NCBI GenBank assembly: GCA_022701275.1
Contig: CP031740.1
Location: forward strand, 4,165,001 to 4,229,000
Direction of reading: 5' to 3'
DNA: 64,000 bases
From: Microcoleus vaginatus PCC 9802
Lineage (GTDB): Bacteria; Cyanobacteriota; Cyanobacteriia; Cyanobacteriales; Microcoleaceae
The position numbers were made by a program, and so were the translations under genes. Numbering within the stretch: the stretch's first letter is position 1; each line of letters starts with the position of its first letter. Below the pieces are notes generated by a model. That model had not been told where the DNA came from. It did not search any database and saw nothing but the letters and a program-made list of their open reading frames with translations. This document shows positions 43,794-53,025 of the stretch, piece by piece.

Positions 43794-44359
43794 TTACCTG
43801 AAAGCTCACCCAAATTAAGTATTGATTCTAGCTTTTTCAAAGCAACTTCCAAATCATCATTAACAACTTGGAAATCGAATTCCCCCGCCGCTTCAATTTC
43901 CTCTTTAGCCCGCAGCAACCGACGGGCGATCGCAGTTTCGGAATCTTGACCCCGACTCCGCAGGCGCCGTTCCAATTCTTCCCAAGAAGGAGGTAAAATA
44001 AAAATTCGCAGCGCCTCGGTAAAATTATTCCTAATTTGCCTAGCCCCTTCCAACTCAATTTCGAGGATTACCCATTTTCCCTCACCAATTCCTTGCTTGA
44101 GACCAAAATAAGGAGTACCGTAAAAATTACCGGCAAACTCAGCCCATTCCGCCAACTCTCCAGCCTCAACCATTTGTTCAAAGCGGCTGCGGCTGACAAA
44201 ATAGTAGTGCTGTCCCTCAATTTCTCCCTCACGGGGCGATCGAGTTGTCACCGATACCGAAAGATACAATTCGGGATGGCGATTGAGGAGCGATCGTACT
44301 AGGGTGCCTTTCCCCACACCGCTAGGCCCCGTCAAAACAATTAATTTACCGGATTTCAT
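43790..44359 (-). CDS. gmk: Guanylate kinase
   Basis: P-loop kinase making GDP from GMP. From ATG 44359 ([14 protein letters not shown]) 189 residues; a longer ATG at 44383 adds only eight. The P-loop is [10 protein letters not shown], the GMP-binding segments are [11 protein letters not shown] and [11 protein letters not shown], and the lid Arg region is [17 protein letters not shown]. All catalytic elements are present. It sits just downstream of a remA (DUF370) gene, matching the remA-gmk order of Bacillus and many cyanobacteria. Confidence 0.95.
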   Translation of the reverse strand: MKSGKLIVLTGPSGVGKGTLVRSLLNRHPELYLSVSVTTRSPREGEIEGQHYYFVSRSRFEQMVEAGELAEWAEFAGNFYGTPYFGLKQGIGEGKWVILEIELEGARQIRNNFTEALRIFILPPSWEELERRLRSRGQDSETAIARRLLRAKEEIEAAGEFDFQVVNDDLEVALKKLESILNLGELSGN

Positions 44360-44437
44360 TTTTAGAATAGAAACGTGTAACAATTCAAGTTTCCGCTTAC
44401 TCTAAACTGTAAGCGCTCAAATTGCAACTGACAAACC

Positions 44438-44704
44438 TCAATCATCCCGACCTTGACCGTCTTTGCTGATCACAAAACGATTAGCAACCGTTTCCGGCTG
44501 AATCGCCGAGAGGATGACGTGACTCGAATCTGTAATAATTACCGCTCTCGTGCGGCGGCCGTAAGTTGCGTCAACAAGTTGTCCCCGCTCCCGCGCATCA
44601 GTAATAATCCGCTTAATTGGCGCTGACTCGGGACTGACAATGGCAATCACTCGATTAGCAGACACAATGTTACCAAAACCGATATTAATTAATTGAATAT
44701 CCAT
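44438..44704 (-). CDS. remA: RemA/DUF370-like protein
   Basis: An 88-residue protein of the RemA/DUF370 family, small DNA-binding regulators (matrix and osmotic genes in Bacillus). Signature: [37 protein letters not shown] and [21 protein letters not shown]. In Bacillus it forms a ring that wraps DNA. It is transcribed just before gmk, 78 bases apart. The role in cyanobacteria is not established, so remA here is a family name only. Confidence 0.88.
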   Translation of the reverse strand: MDIQLINIGFGNIVSANRVIAIVSPESAPIKRIITDARERGQLVDATYGRRTRAVIITDSSHVILSAIQPETVANRFVISKDGQGRDD

Positions 44705-45533
44705 GAAAATTTTAATCTGTAGGTGAACGATTGACTATCAATCCTTACTTTTTATCATATAATATACAAAGATTTTTTCTGAGAATCCTCCAATTAATCC
44801 CAACTAAGTTTTTTAGTTTCTACCTAAATTTTTTACCATTTTGACGCCGAGTACCCCGTTCTTTATCAAAAATTTAAAAAAGACTCGCTGTTGCCACTCT
44901 ATCTTAAAGATTCCGTAAAAGCATCTATTTTTAGTTGCAAATAAAAGCATTAGCTGTATCGATAAAACAACCCGTAAATGTTGCGAAATATAAAGTTAAT
45001 TTCCGGGAGAGGGAAAGTTAAGTATAATTAGTGTTAAATGACAAAAAATATTCGCCAATGCTGCTTGGATGAGCCTTCAACCTAAACTAAAAGCTGCTGG
45101 TGATCGCACTTTTTGCCCGATTTTTTACCAAAAGATTGGGGATGATGTGCCAAACTACAGATGTTTATTGCATGATGTTCTACACTAAAATGGGTTTGTA
45201 GTGATAATTTTAGTCCTATTAATATTAATACAAAAAAGTCTGGCTCCAATTATCAATTTTATAACAATAAAACTTACGCAAAAAGTTGTTTTACGCATAA
45301 ATTATAGCGTATTCCCGCTTTATGAAGTTTAGGGACACGGCATTGCCGTGTCCCTACGGGGAACGAACGATCTGTTGTGTACTTCATAACCCTGGAATCT
45401 GCTGGGTAGGGGTAAGACTTCATCCACACCGCACCCTACACATACAGGATATGTATAAATCTTATTCAACAAAAAACAGGGATTAATGCAGATAAATTCA
45501 CCCGCATTAATCCCCAGTAATTCCACACTTAAA
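44705..45533. other. Intergenic region with one palindromic repeat
   Basis: 830 bases, AT-rich. Contains the TATGAAGT-bounded repeat at 45321-45388. A 39-codon ATG frame from about 45069 (SLQPKLKAAGDRTFCPIFYQ) is too weak to call. No RNA gene or other structure recognised. Confidence 0.55.
45321..45388. repeat. TATGAAGT-bounded palindromic repeat
   Basis: Arms TATGAAGT (45321-45328) and ACTTCATA (45381-45388) enclose an almost perfect inner palindrome AGGGACACGGCA/TGCCGTGTCCCT (45331-45355). Sister copies at 9290 and (core only) 16469. Confidence 0.8.
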
Positions 45534-47636
45534 TTAAGCCGCAACTAAACCGCTGTGTCTCAACAAAGCTTTAGTGCTCGGTTCGCGTCCCCGGAAAGTT
45601 TTAAACACTTCCATCGGGTGCAAACTGCCGCCCAATCCTAACACTGTATCTCGGAAGCGCTTGCCTGTAGATGCGATCGCACTTTCATCTTCCAAACCCG
45701 CTTCCTCAAACGCCGCAAAAGCATCAGCGCTGAGCACTTCCGCCCATTTATAACTGTAATACCCCGCCGCATAGCCGCCCGCAAAAATGTGTCCGAAAGC
45801 GCACAAAAATGCGTCTTCTTCCAGAGGAGGCAAAACAGTCGTAGTTTTAGCGATGCGGTTGCGGACATCGGCCACAGTTTCGCTGCCGCCCGATCGATAG
45901 CGGTGGTGCAATTCGATGTCAACGCTGCTAAAATGTACTTGCCTGAGCATGACGGTGCCGCTCATGTAGTGGCGCGCTGCTAGCAGTTTTTGGTAATAGT
46001 GTTCCGGCAAAGTTTCCCCGGTTTCGTAATGCTTTGCCATCCCGAACAAAGTCGCGCGGTCGTAACACCAATTTTCCATAAATTGACTGGGCAATTCCAC
46101 CGCATCCCACTCAACATTATTGATGCCCGAAGCCCCCGGATAGTCTACCGTTGTCAGCATATGCTGCAAACCGTGACCGAATTCGTGAAACAAAGTTTCG
46201 ACTTCCCCAAAAGTCATTAAACTCGGTTTGCCGTCCACAGGAGGACTTTGGTTGCACACCAAATAAGCCACCGGCAACCGCGTGGTTGTCTTGGACGCTT
46301 CCACAAATTTAGCGCGCACCACGCACTCGTCCATCCAAGCACCGCCGCGCTTTTCCTCGGGGCGGCTGTAGGGGTCTAAATAGAAATTGGCGATCGCATT
46401 TCCTGCTTCATCATCTATTTGGAAATAGCGCACATCTTTGTGCCAGACAGGAGTTTGACCGTCTGCCGCAGTTACTGTCACGCCGAACAGCCGCTTTACT
46501 AATCCAAATAACCCCTCTAATACCTGCGGCAAAGCAAAGTAAGGGCGCAATTCTTCGGCACTAAAAGCAAACTTTTCTTCCCGCCGCCGTTCCGACCAAA
46601 AACCTACATCCCAGTGCTTCAAATCCCCAGCTTCCGGCGCGCCTTTTTCGGCAGCAAAAGCTTTCAAATCTTCTAAATCTTTGACAGCAGCACTGTAACT
46701 AGCTAAGCGCAATTCTTCTAACAAAGCTTCCACTGCTGCAACGTCGGGAGCCATTTTGCTCGCCAAGCTCAATTCGGCATAACTGCTAAACCCGAGCAAA
46801 GCAGCTTTTTCCTGGCGCAAAGCTAAAATGCGATCGGTCAACGGCCAGTTATTCAATTCTCCGCTACTTGCTCTGCCTATAAAAGCTTTGTACAACTTTT
46901 CGCGCAAGTCGCGGCGCGTGCTGTGCTGCATGAAAGGGCCGTAACTGGGAAAGTCTAAAGTAATCCGCCAAGGGCCGTTTTCGGCATCCGCATTTTCTTC
47001 GCCGGCGCTGCGAGTGGCTTGAGCTGCTAAACTCAACAAACTCGGCGGCAAACCGTCAATTTCGTCTTTGTTTGTGAGGGTGAGGCTGAATGCTTTGGTA
47101 GCGTCGAGGACGTGATTGGAAAATTGGGTAGTAATTTCGGCCAATTCTAATTGAATGGCATTAAAACGCTCTTTTTGCTCGCCTTCTAAACCGACGCCGG
47201 AGAGTTGGGCGTCTCGGAGAGCGGCTTCGACAATTCGCTGTTGAGCTGACTCTAAGCTGTCCCAATTTTCACTAGCCCGCAGCGCTTTAAAAGCTTCGTA
47301 AAGCGGTTTGCTTTGACTGAGCTTGCTCCAGAATTTTACTACTTCCGGCTGCACTGTTTCCTGAGCCGATCGCAGTTCCGGGCTATTTTTCACACCCATC
47401 AAATGTCCGACAATGCTCCAGCTCCAATTTAAACGCTCTCCGAGCCGCTGCAAGGGTTCTACTAAGCCGCTCCAAGTCGGCTCGACAGACGATTCTAAGG
47501 CAGCTAGCGAGGCTTCTAGTTCGGTCAGCAGTTGGGTGAGGGCGGGGACGACGTGTTGTGGTTCGATCGCGTCAAATGGAGGCAATCCTTGACCGATTAG
47601 TAACGGGTTATCAGCAATAGTTACGGTTGCAGTCAT
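45534..47636 (-). CDS. prlC: M3-family metallopeptidase (oligopeptidase A-like)
   Basis: A 700-residue zinc metallopeptidase that degrades peptides in the cytosol (E. coli PrlC/OpdA type; also thimet-oligopeptidase fold). The zinc motif HEFGHGLQHM (HExxH) is near residues 470-480, and the third ligand Glu lies in the downstream WDAVELPSQFMENW region. Length and the N-terminal DNPLLIGQGLPPFDAI start match the family. Monocistronic on the minus strand. Confidence 0.93.
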   Translation of the reverse strand: MTATVTIADNPLLIGQGLPPFDAIEPQHVVPALTQLLTELEASLAALESSVEPTWSGLVEPLQRLGERLNWSWSIVGHLMGVKNSPELRSAQETVQPEVVKFWSKLSQSKPLYEAFKALRASENWDSLESAQQRIVEAALRDAQLSGVGLEGEQKERFNAIQLELAEITTQFSNHVLDATKAFSLTLTNKDEIDGLPPSLLSLAAQATRSAGEENADAENGPWRITLDFPSYGPFMQHSTRRDLREKLYKAFIGRASSGELNNWPLTDRILALRQEKAALLGFSSYAELSLASKMAPDVAAVEALLEELRLASYSAAVKDLEDLKAFAAEKGAPEAGDLKHWDVGFWSERRREEKFAFSAEELRPYFALPQVLEGLFGLVKRLFGVTVTAADGQTPVWHKDVRYFQIDDEAGNAIANFYLDPYSRPEEKRGGAWMDECVVRAKFVEASKTTTRLPVAYLVCNQSPPVDGKPSLMTFGEVETLFHEFGHGLQHMLTTVDYPGASGINNVEWDAVELPSQFMENWCYDRATLFGMAKHYETGETLPEHYYQKLLAARHYMSGTVMLRQVHFSSVDIELHHRYRSGGSETVADVRNRIAKTTTVLPPLEEDAFLCAFGHIFAGGYAAGYYSYKWAEVLSADAFAAFEEAGLEDESAIASTGKRFRDTVLGLGGSLHPMEVFKTFRGREPSTKALLRHSGLVAA

Positions 47637-47781
47637 TTAATTTTCTTGTAACAGGTTGAAAACAGGTGAACTAGACAGATTAGCTTTTCATTTTGTAACA
47701 CAATTGCCTTTAAAAGTTCGACTCGATCGGGCGAGAGTCTGAGAGTATGTGAGTGTCTGAGTGGAAAAATCTTCCTTCTGA

Positions 47782-47813
47782 CTGATGACTAACAACTAAT
47801 GACTAATGACTAC
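47782..47813. repeat. GACTAATG heptamer repeats
   Basis: Tandem TGACTAA/TGACTGA units; the same type as at 20700-20733 and 49881-49919. Confidence 0.75.
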
Positions 47814-48684
47814 TCTCTTGTGTGTGCTGCAACTCCCTGACAACCGAGATTAAGCGCTTGAGGTGAGGTTTGACAACTTCTTGCTGCTCGTGTTCCAAAC
47901 GGTGGATTTGAGCTTGGACGATCGACAAATCCGGAGTCGATTGGTGCGCGGGAGCTTGCAGTTGGCTTTGCAAATTGGCCATGACTTTCTGGATTTCCAA
48001 AAATCGAGTATTTACTACTTCCCAGTCGTCTCGGCTGATAGAAGTTTCTGTCAAGCCTTGGGTCGCGCTTTGCAGTTGCTCTATAGCCTGTTCCACAGCT
48101 TGGAGATTCGCCCGTTGGCTCACCGATAAATCTTGCAGTTGTGCGTTCACCTGCTGGCGGACATCGAGCACAGCAGACGCCACGATTTCTTGCAAAGAAG
48201 CTACCGACTCTCCTAAACTCAGCAACTGCCGCTGGATATCGATCGACTCCTCAAAGCCCTCAGCCCTAGGCATTGTCGCCATTTGCTGGCGCAGCGCTGC
48301 AATATCTGCAGACAACTGCCTGCGTAATTTAACAATTACCGTCACCGCCGTTTTTTCGACTTTATTGACAGACTTTTGGACTTGGGCCATTTCCGAATTT
48401 TGATGCAGGCGCACTTGCTGCTCGAAGCGATACCGGTTAGCAACATTCAGCGACAAAGCCAAAGTTAGGGGAGCCACCCCGTAAAAAGCTTGGCCCGACA
48501 CTGCCACCGCCAGGGAACCCACACCAGAGGCCGCCAGAGAGGCGTACTCTGCCAGCTCCAGCCAGTGCCTTTGAGGAAAACTTGGTCTCAAGTGGTTTGC
48601 AACAGAGGGTTTTGGCTTCCGCACGGCTCTTTGGGTCATAGTATTTGCTCGTTGTTGGTAAGGTTGCGAGACTGGGTGGAGCAT
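47803..48684 (-). CDS. Membrane protein with coiled-coil C-terminus
   Basis: A 293-residue protein. After a basic cytoplasmic N-terminus (residues 1-40), a long hydrophobic segment (ASLAASGVGSLAVAVSGQAF and PLTLALSLNVANR, about 48-88) forms one hairpin or two helices. Residues 95-290 are strongly helical coiled-coil with many Gln and Glu. I do not recognise a named family, though similar TM-plus-coiled-coil proteins are common in filamentous cyanobacteria and may structure the membrane or envelope. Met16 is an alternative start. Confidence 0.7.
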   Translation of the reverse strand: MLHPVSQPYQQRANTMTQRAVRKPKPSVANHLRPSFPQRHWLELAEYASLAASGVGSLAVAVSGQAFYGVAPLTLALSLNVANRYRFEQQVRLHQNSEMAQVQKSVNKVEKTAVTVIVKLRRQLSADIAALRQQMATMPRAEGFEESIDIQRQLLSLGESVASLQEIVASAVLDVRQQVNAQLQDLSVSQRANLQAVEQAIEQLQSATQGLTETSISRDDWEVVNTRFLEIQKVMANLQSQLQAPAHQSTPDLSIVQAQIHRLEHEQQEVVKPHLKRLISVVRELQHTQESSH

Positions 48685-49089
48685 CGATTTCTATCCTTAT
48701 TTTCAGTTATATGTTTTAGATTATTTCTTGGCACTCTTCTATTTTTACCTTTGTGAGTAAGTTAAGGATGACTGCCATATTATTATGTATTTGGGAGTCT
48801 GTGACGATCGCGCCCAATTCAGGCTGTTAAAAGGTTCGCCCCAACGCGCCCTCTATTTTACAGGAGTTAGCGCCATCGGGTTCGGGCGATCGACAATAGC
48901 TGTCCAGGTTAACCGAAAAATGCCTAAGACTATTTTAGATTTTAGATTTTAGATTAAAAGTTAAAAAAAGGCGACCTACTGAGGACGATCGTCGTTTGGA
49001 GCTTGTCGGGAGTTGCCTTTCTGTTCGCGCATTGGTATAATTTACTATTTCTCAATGACCCGGAGCAAATTTACTGTAAAAATTGACCA
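48685..49089. other. Intergenic region
   Basis: Contains a heptamer tract (48933-48955, TTTTAGA units) and an A-tract followed by AGGCGAC...GTTGCCTTTCT near 48964-49020 that may form a weak stem. No gene recognised before the small ORF at 49090. Confidence 0.45.
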
Positions 49090-49224
49090 ATGAACTCAGA
49101 AAAACCCGGAATTGGCGATCGGCTAAAGTCTATTTTCAGTATCGCCATCTTTATCCTTCTCGTACTCGCAGTAGGCTTTTTAAGCATTAATTTTATTTCA
49201 GCTCTCTATGCAAAACTTTCTTAA
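49090..49224 (+). CDS. 44-residue single-helix membrane peptide
   Basis: A short ORF starting ATG 49090 (MNSEKPGIGDRLKSIFSIAI) and stopping TAA 49222-49224. After a basic hydrophilic start, residues 15-40 form one clean hydrophobic helix (FILLVLAVGFLSINFI), then a short KLS tail. Its composition is typical of small thylakoid or plasma-membrane subunits but no photosystem family was recognised. It has no strong ribosome-binding site, so expression needs proof. Confidence 0.5.
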   Translation: MNSEKPGIGDRLKSIFSIAIFILLVLAVGFLSINFISALYAKLS

Positions 49225-49344
49225 AATTAGGACTTACGCATGGGGTTCAGAAACCGTTTTTTTTACAAAAATACTTCGTCGCAGCCTGCTGACTCGGTAA
49301 AAAACCCGGTTTCTTTGGTATTTATGCGTCCAGGACTAATTTGG

Positions 49345-49527
49345 TTATAACCCGTTGATATATTGCTTCAGTACAGGTGGCAAAGTGTAAAGACTTTCCT
49401 GTTTTTCGATTAAGCAGCGCCGCGATAGAGATTGCAAGGCGTTTAGCAAATCTGATGATGATATTTGTCCGTTTTGTAGCAATTTGGCAAGCTTTACTGG
49501 ATGGTTTTCTGTCGCCAACAATGACAT
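49345..49527 (-). pseudogene. Remnant of an NB-ARC/NACHT-type signalling protein
   Basis: A 60-residue minus-strand frame, MSLLATENHPVKLAKLLQNG then LLNALQSLSRRCLIEKQESL and TLPPVLKQYI. It matches the winged-helix end of the NB-ARC region in cyanobacterial NB-ARC/WD40 proteins, but nothing of the P-loop or WD40 part remains and a stop lies just upstream of its Met. I read it as a leftover of a deleted gene. Confidence 0.5.
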
Positions 49528-49880
49528 AACTTGTTTTTATAGTTCGGAAGTGGGTAGTCCTGCATAGTCATGAAAAAATAAGGATTTCACTCTATAGATA
49601 AACAGGCATTCTACTCATGGACAAAATACCAGATTCCTCCAATATGATTGGAGAGTTTTTTAGAAAAGGAAAGAGTTTTTCTGACGAGACGAGATATTCT
49701 TTGTCTCATCGTATTGTTAAATCTTTCTCTATAGGAAGTTTTGCCACTTTTCTTGACTACTTATTGCTGTCTCTTTTTTGGAAAAACTCTCTGATAAGCA
49801 CTCCAAAAGTCGGTAAAAAAACAAGCACATTGACTCTGGAACTGCCGGTAGAGAATCCCACCATCCTTGAGATCCTAAAT

Positions 49881-49919
49881 GCTGACTAATGACTGATGAC
49901 TGATGACTGATGACTAATG
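49881..49919. repeat. TGACTGA/TGACTAA heptamer repeats
   Basis: Five or so tandem heptamers directly downstream of the TIGR03792 gene. Confidence 0.85.
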
Positions 49920-50207
49920 CAAAAACTTGCGAACTTGATATTCGCGACTTTCGGCGATCGCAATTTGCAAATCGCCCATTTTGGCATCCAACTCGTCGAT
50001 TGTGCTTTGTGGCACCGCCTTCCACTTCTCCCTAGTTTCCCAGCGAATCAACATCACCACCTCATTTTCCACCGGATCTACCCAAATTTCTTTGCCTAAA
50101 AAACCGTCCCAACTTTTTAGTCCCGTCGTCCAAACTTCCTGATCTCGCTGAATAAACTGCTCCCACTTTTCTTGAGGTACTTTAAATTTAAGCCACTCAA
50201 TAACCAT
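49914..50207 (-). CDS. TIGR03792 family protein (ABM-like fold)
   Basis: A 97-residue cyanobacterial protein with the TIGR03792 pattern: MVIEWLKFKVPQEKWEQFIQ, a WTTGLKSWDGFLGKEIW block and a VVMLIRWETREKWKA strand. The fold is expected to be a dimeric alpha-beta barrel like antibiotic-biosynthesis monooxygenases. Function unknown. Its stop abuts the heptamer repeat, and a histidine-kinase gene ends 27 bases downstream on the same strand. Confidence 0.8.
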   Translation of the reverse strand: MVIEWLKFKVPQEKWEQFIQRDQEVWTTGLKSWDGFLGKEIWVDPVENEVVMLIRWETREKWKAVPQSTIDELDAKMGDLQIAIAESREYQVRKFLH

Positions 50208-50233
50208 ATTATTTCCTATCCGTAAACAGCTAA

Positions 50234-52444
50234 TTAATCGTTGCCGATGGCAATTCTAATTATCAACTCTGTTCCCTCTCCCGGACGCGAAACACAGTGC
50301 AACTTACCGCCGTGCTTTTCTACTACTAAATGCTGGGATATTGCTAGACCCAAACCAGTGCTCGTGTCTGGACATTTAGTGGTAAACAAAGGGTCAAAGA
50401 TGCAGTCGAGGACTTCTTCAGTCATGCCAGGGCCGTTGTCACTAATGGCGATCGCAACTTCGTTTTCCCCTACCACGGAGGTCCGAATCCGAATTTCGGG
50501 AGTGAATATTTCAGAGCTCGACCTGGCTGAAGACAAGTAAGACTGATTTTGATTTTTACCATACTTTGCGTGATGTCTCCCCCCTTCTTCCAAAGCGTCG
50601 ATCGCATTTGTCAACAAGTGCATGAACACTTGGTTTAAGTGTCCCGCATAGCAGTGAACTTGCGGCAAATCTCCGTACTCTTTAACTAGAGAAATCCCCG
50701 GCCGTCCCCCTTTAGCTTGCAGGCGATTTTGCAAGATCAGCAAAGTGCTGTCCAAACCTTCATGGATATCAGCAGGCTTCATTTGGGCTTCGTCGGTACG
50801 CGAGAACAAGCGGAGCGATCGCACGACATCGCGAATCCTTTCCGAACCGACTTTCATTGAATTTAGCAGTTTTGGCAAGTCTTTTTTGATGAAGTCTAAG
50901 TCTAATTCTTCCATCAAATCTTGAATTTCCCGCACGGGACGGGGATAATACTTTTGGTAAAGGTCGATCGCTCGCAGCAGTTCTTGAATGTAGCCGGTGG
51001 CGTGGCTGACATTGCCGGAGATAAAACTAACTGGATTATTAATTTCGTGCGCTATTCCTGCTACCAACTGCCCCAGGGATGACATCTTTTCTGTTTGAAC
51101 CAGTTGAGTTTGAGCTCGCTGCAAAATTAACAGCGTTTGCTCTAATTTAGCCGCTTGTTGTCGCAAGCGTTCTTCGGATTCTTGCAAAGCTAAAAGAGAC
51201 TGTTTGCTTTCTGTAATATCCAATCCGACAAATACCGCCGCCGTACTGTTATGGTATTTTTGAGCGACAATGAGATAAGTTTTATTTTCTCCTCTGATGC
51301 TCGCTGTTACTTCTTGAGATGTCTTCTTTTTATGGTTTGCAAAGAAATCGTATACTAAATCGTTAAATTTGGGACTTGTATCTAAAAAACCTACTTTTTG
51401 ACCGATAAATAGTTCGGCAGGCATTTTGTAAGCGCTAGCTAAATGTCGGTTTACTCCCAAGTAGCGCAAATCGGAACTTACCCAAGAAACTAATCCCGGC
51501 ACGGCGTCCAAAACGGCTTGAAGTTGCTCTTTCGCCTCTAAAAGCGCTGATTCTGCTACTTGGCGAGCCGAAATGTCGCGGGCGATCGCGCAGCGGTATT
51601 CGCAACCGCCGTATTCTAAATAATTGACTTTAACTTCAACGGGAAAACTGGGGCCGTCTTTGGTTTTGTAACTGGTTTCAAAAGTGAGGTTGGTTTGCTG
51701 CTTCAGTTGAGCCCAGTGTTCTCGCCAATCCGATGCTGACAACTGCGAATCGATGTCGCTAACCCTCATGTTTAGCAGTTCCGATTCCGAGTACCCGAAA
51801 AGATGGCAAGCAGCTTTGTTCGCGTAGCAAATTTGACCGTCGGAGGTAGTAAAAAAGATTGTATCAGCAGCATTTTCGAGGGCAATTTGAGTTAGTTGTG
51901 GTATAGTTTCTAACTGCGTGATTTTGACCTCGGACTGAAATTTATTAAAGCAATTAGTTTGAGCGGGAGCCTCAGCTATCTTAGATGCAAACAAAATCAA
52001 ACCGCCGATCGCACCTTCGCTATTTGTCCAAGGCTGAAATACCCATTTGACCGAGGCACTCAAAGAGTCGCTTGCGATTTTTCCTGATACAGATGCGATC
52101 GCTCGCCCTGCCACAAACTCGCTGTATTCCAAAACTCCCGTCAAACAAGCCTGGGCATTTTGCTCCCAATATTCCGGGAGATTCGGGAACAGTTCCCAAT
52201 GAGATCGGCCGATGGCCTCGCCGTCGCCCAACCCGCAATCTGTTTCCCAGCGACGAGAAACCGACAGATAGCGCATTTCACAATCTACCATTGCCACGGC
52301 CTCGGCGGAGCGCTCGACAAACCGCCGAAATCGGTCTTTACTCTCGGACACGGCTGCCTCTGCGGGTTGTTGGGCGATCGGGACAGTCCCGTCAACGTAC
52401 CTTCCCAGTCCCTGACTTTTTTGCTGAACTGGCTTAGTGTGCAC
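50234..52444 (-). CDS. PAS-domain sensor histidine kinase
   Basis: A 736-residue soluble kinase. Three PAS-type sensory segments occupy about residues 35-430 (including one near DTIFFTTSDGQICYANKAA and one near AVLDAVPGLVSWVSS). A coiled coil is followed by a HisKA dimerisation domain with catalytic His in GIAHEINNPVSF and a HATPase_c domain with N-box NAIDAL, the GPGMTEEVLDCIFDPLFTTK region and GLGLAISQHLVVEKHGG. No membrane segment, receiver or output domain. A cognate regulator is not adjacent; the kinase flanking AAA/KptA (56463) is a separate system. An 18-bp inverted repeat (52662-52725) lies upstream. Confidence 0.9.
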   Translation of the reverse strand: MHTKPVQQKSQGLGRYVDGTVPIAQQPAEAAVSESKDRFRRFVERSAEAVAMVDCEMRYLSVSRRWETDCGLGDGEAIGRSHWELFPNLPEYWEQNAQACLTGVLEYSEFVAGRAIASVSGKIASDSLSASVKWVFQPWTNSEGAIGGLILFASKIAEAPAQTNCFNKFQSEVKITQLETIPQLTQIALENAADTIFFTTSDGQICYANKAACHLFGYSESELLNMRVSDIDSQLSASDWREHWAQLKQQTNLTFETSYKTKDGPSFPVEVKVNYLEYGGCEYRCAIARDISARQVAESALLEAKEQLQAVLDAVPGLVSWVSSDLRYLGVNRHLASAYKMPAELFIGQKVGFLDTSPKFNDLVYDFFANHKKKTSQEVTASIRGENKTYLIVAQKYHNSTAAVFVGLDITESKQSLLALQESEERLRQQAAKLEQTLLILQRAQTQLVQTEKMSSLGQLVAGIAHEINNPVSFISGNVSHATGYIQELLRAIDLYQKYYPRPVREIQDLMEELDLDFIKKDLPKLLNSMKVGSERIRDVVRSLRLFSRTDEAQMKPADIHEGLDSTLLILQNRLQAKGGRPGISLVKEYGDLPQVHCYAGHLNQVFMHLLTNAIDALEEGGRHHAKYGKNQNQSYLSSARSSSEIFTPEIRIRTSVVGENEVAIAISDNGPGMTEEVLDCIFDPLFTTKCPDTSTGLGLAISQHLVVEKHGGKLHCVSRPGEGTELIIRIAIGND

Positions 52445-53025
52445 GGTTTGGGATTTCCTCCATAGCTGTCAGTTTGAAAAATTCTGTTTGAGACCAAAAA
52501 TGCTGTTTTCCCCTGATGTGCTCTCTCGGTCGATATCCTTAGAGGGTCTCACCCATCATTGATATCATTTTTGATGGGGATATGTCTATAGGCATTGCTA
52601 TCAAATTAAGACCAAAGCTAGTGCCCGCTTGCTGTTTGACCATTAGGCATAGATCACGCCGGCGCCCCCGAATAGTCGGAGGAGACTGGAGTGATCTCTT
52701 GCCTGCCCCGACTATGCGGGGGCGCAAGAGGGCAGCGACACTAGGCAAAAAACGAGAGAGACAAAGGGTTTTAGGCGATTGTTGACACCCTTGGTCTATA
52801 GGTACTCAAGAAAGTTTCCCCCAAACTTTGATATTCAGAAGATTTCCTGGTGATTGTTCGGTATTTTATACAAGTTCCCAAAAGAAAGCAACTGTAGGCC
52901 CGTGATCCAAACCATGAGCTTCCTCAGTCCTTCCCAATTCTTTAATTGAAAATCCCACATCGAACATGGTATGAGATCGTGTAGCGAGTGCGATCGCCAG
53001 ATAGCTTGAGAATGCAAGAGAGCGC
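52445..53025. other. Intergenic region with an 18-bp inverted repeat
   Basis: Contains the inverted repeat 52662-52725 and, near 52872-52920, an AAGCAACTGTAGG...CCATGAG sequence resembling one at 56193-56230 (AATGCAACTGTCGG...CCATAAA). No gene recognised. Confidence 0.5.
52662..52725. repeat. 18-bp inverted repeat with one mismatch
   Basis: GCGCCCCCGAATAGTCGG (52662-52679) pairs with 52708-52725 except one A/C mismatch; the 28-base loop also has internal complementarity. No T-run, so it is a structured repeat or a small RNA hairpin rather than a simple terminator. Confidence 0.65.

Noticed and set aside
45069..45190. 39-codon ATG frame in the remA-prlC spacer
   Set aside because: Too short and lacks a ribosome-binding site or family match.
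49617..49889. 90-codon frame next to the NB-ARC remnant
   Set aside because: Serine/lysine-rich, no recognisable domain and no operon context; not enough support to list as a gene.
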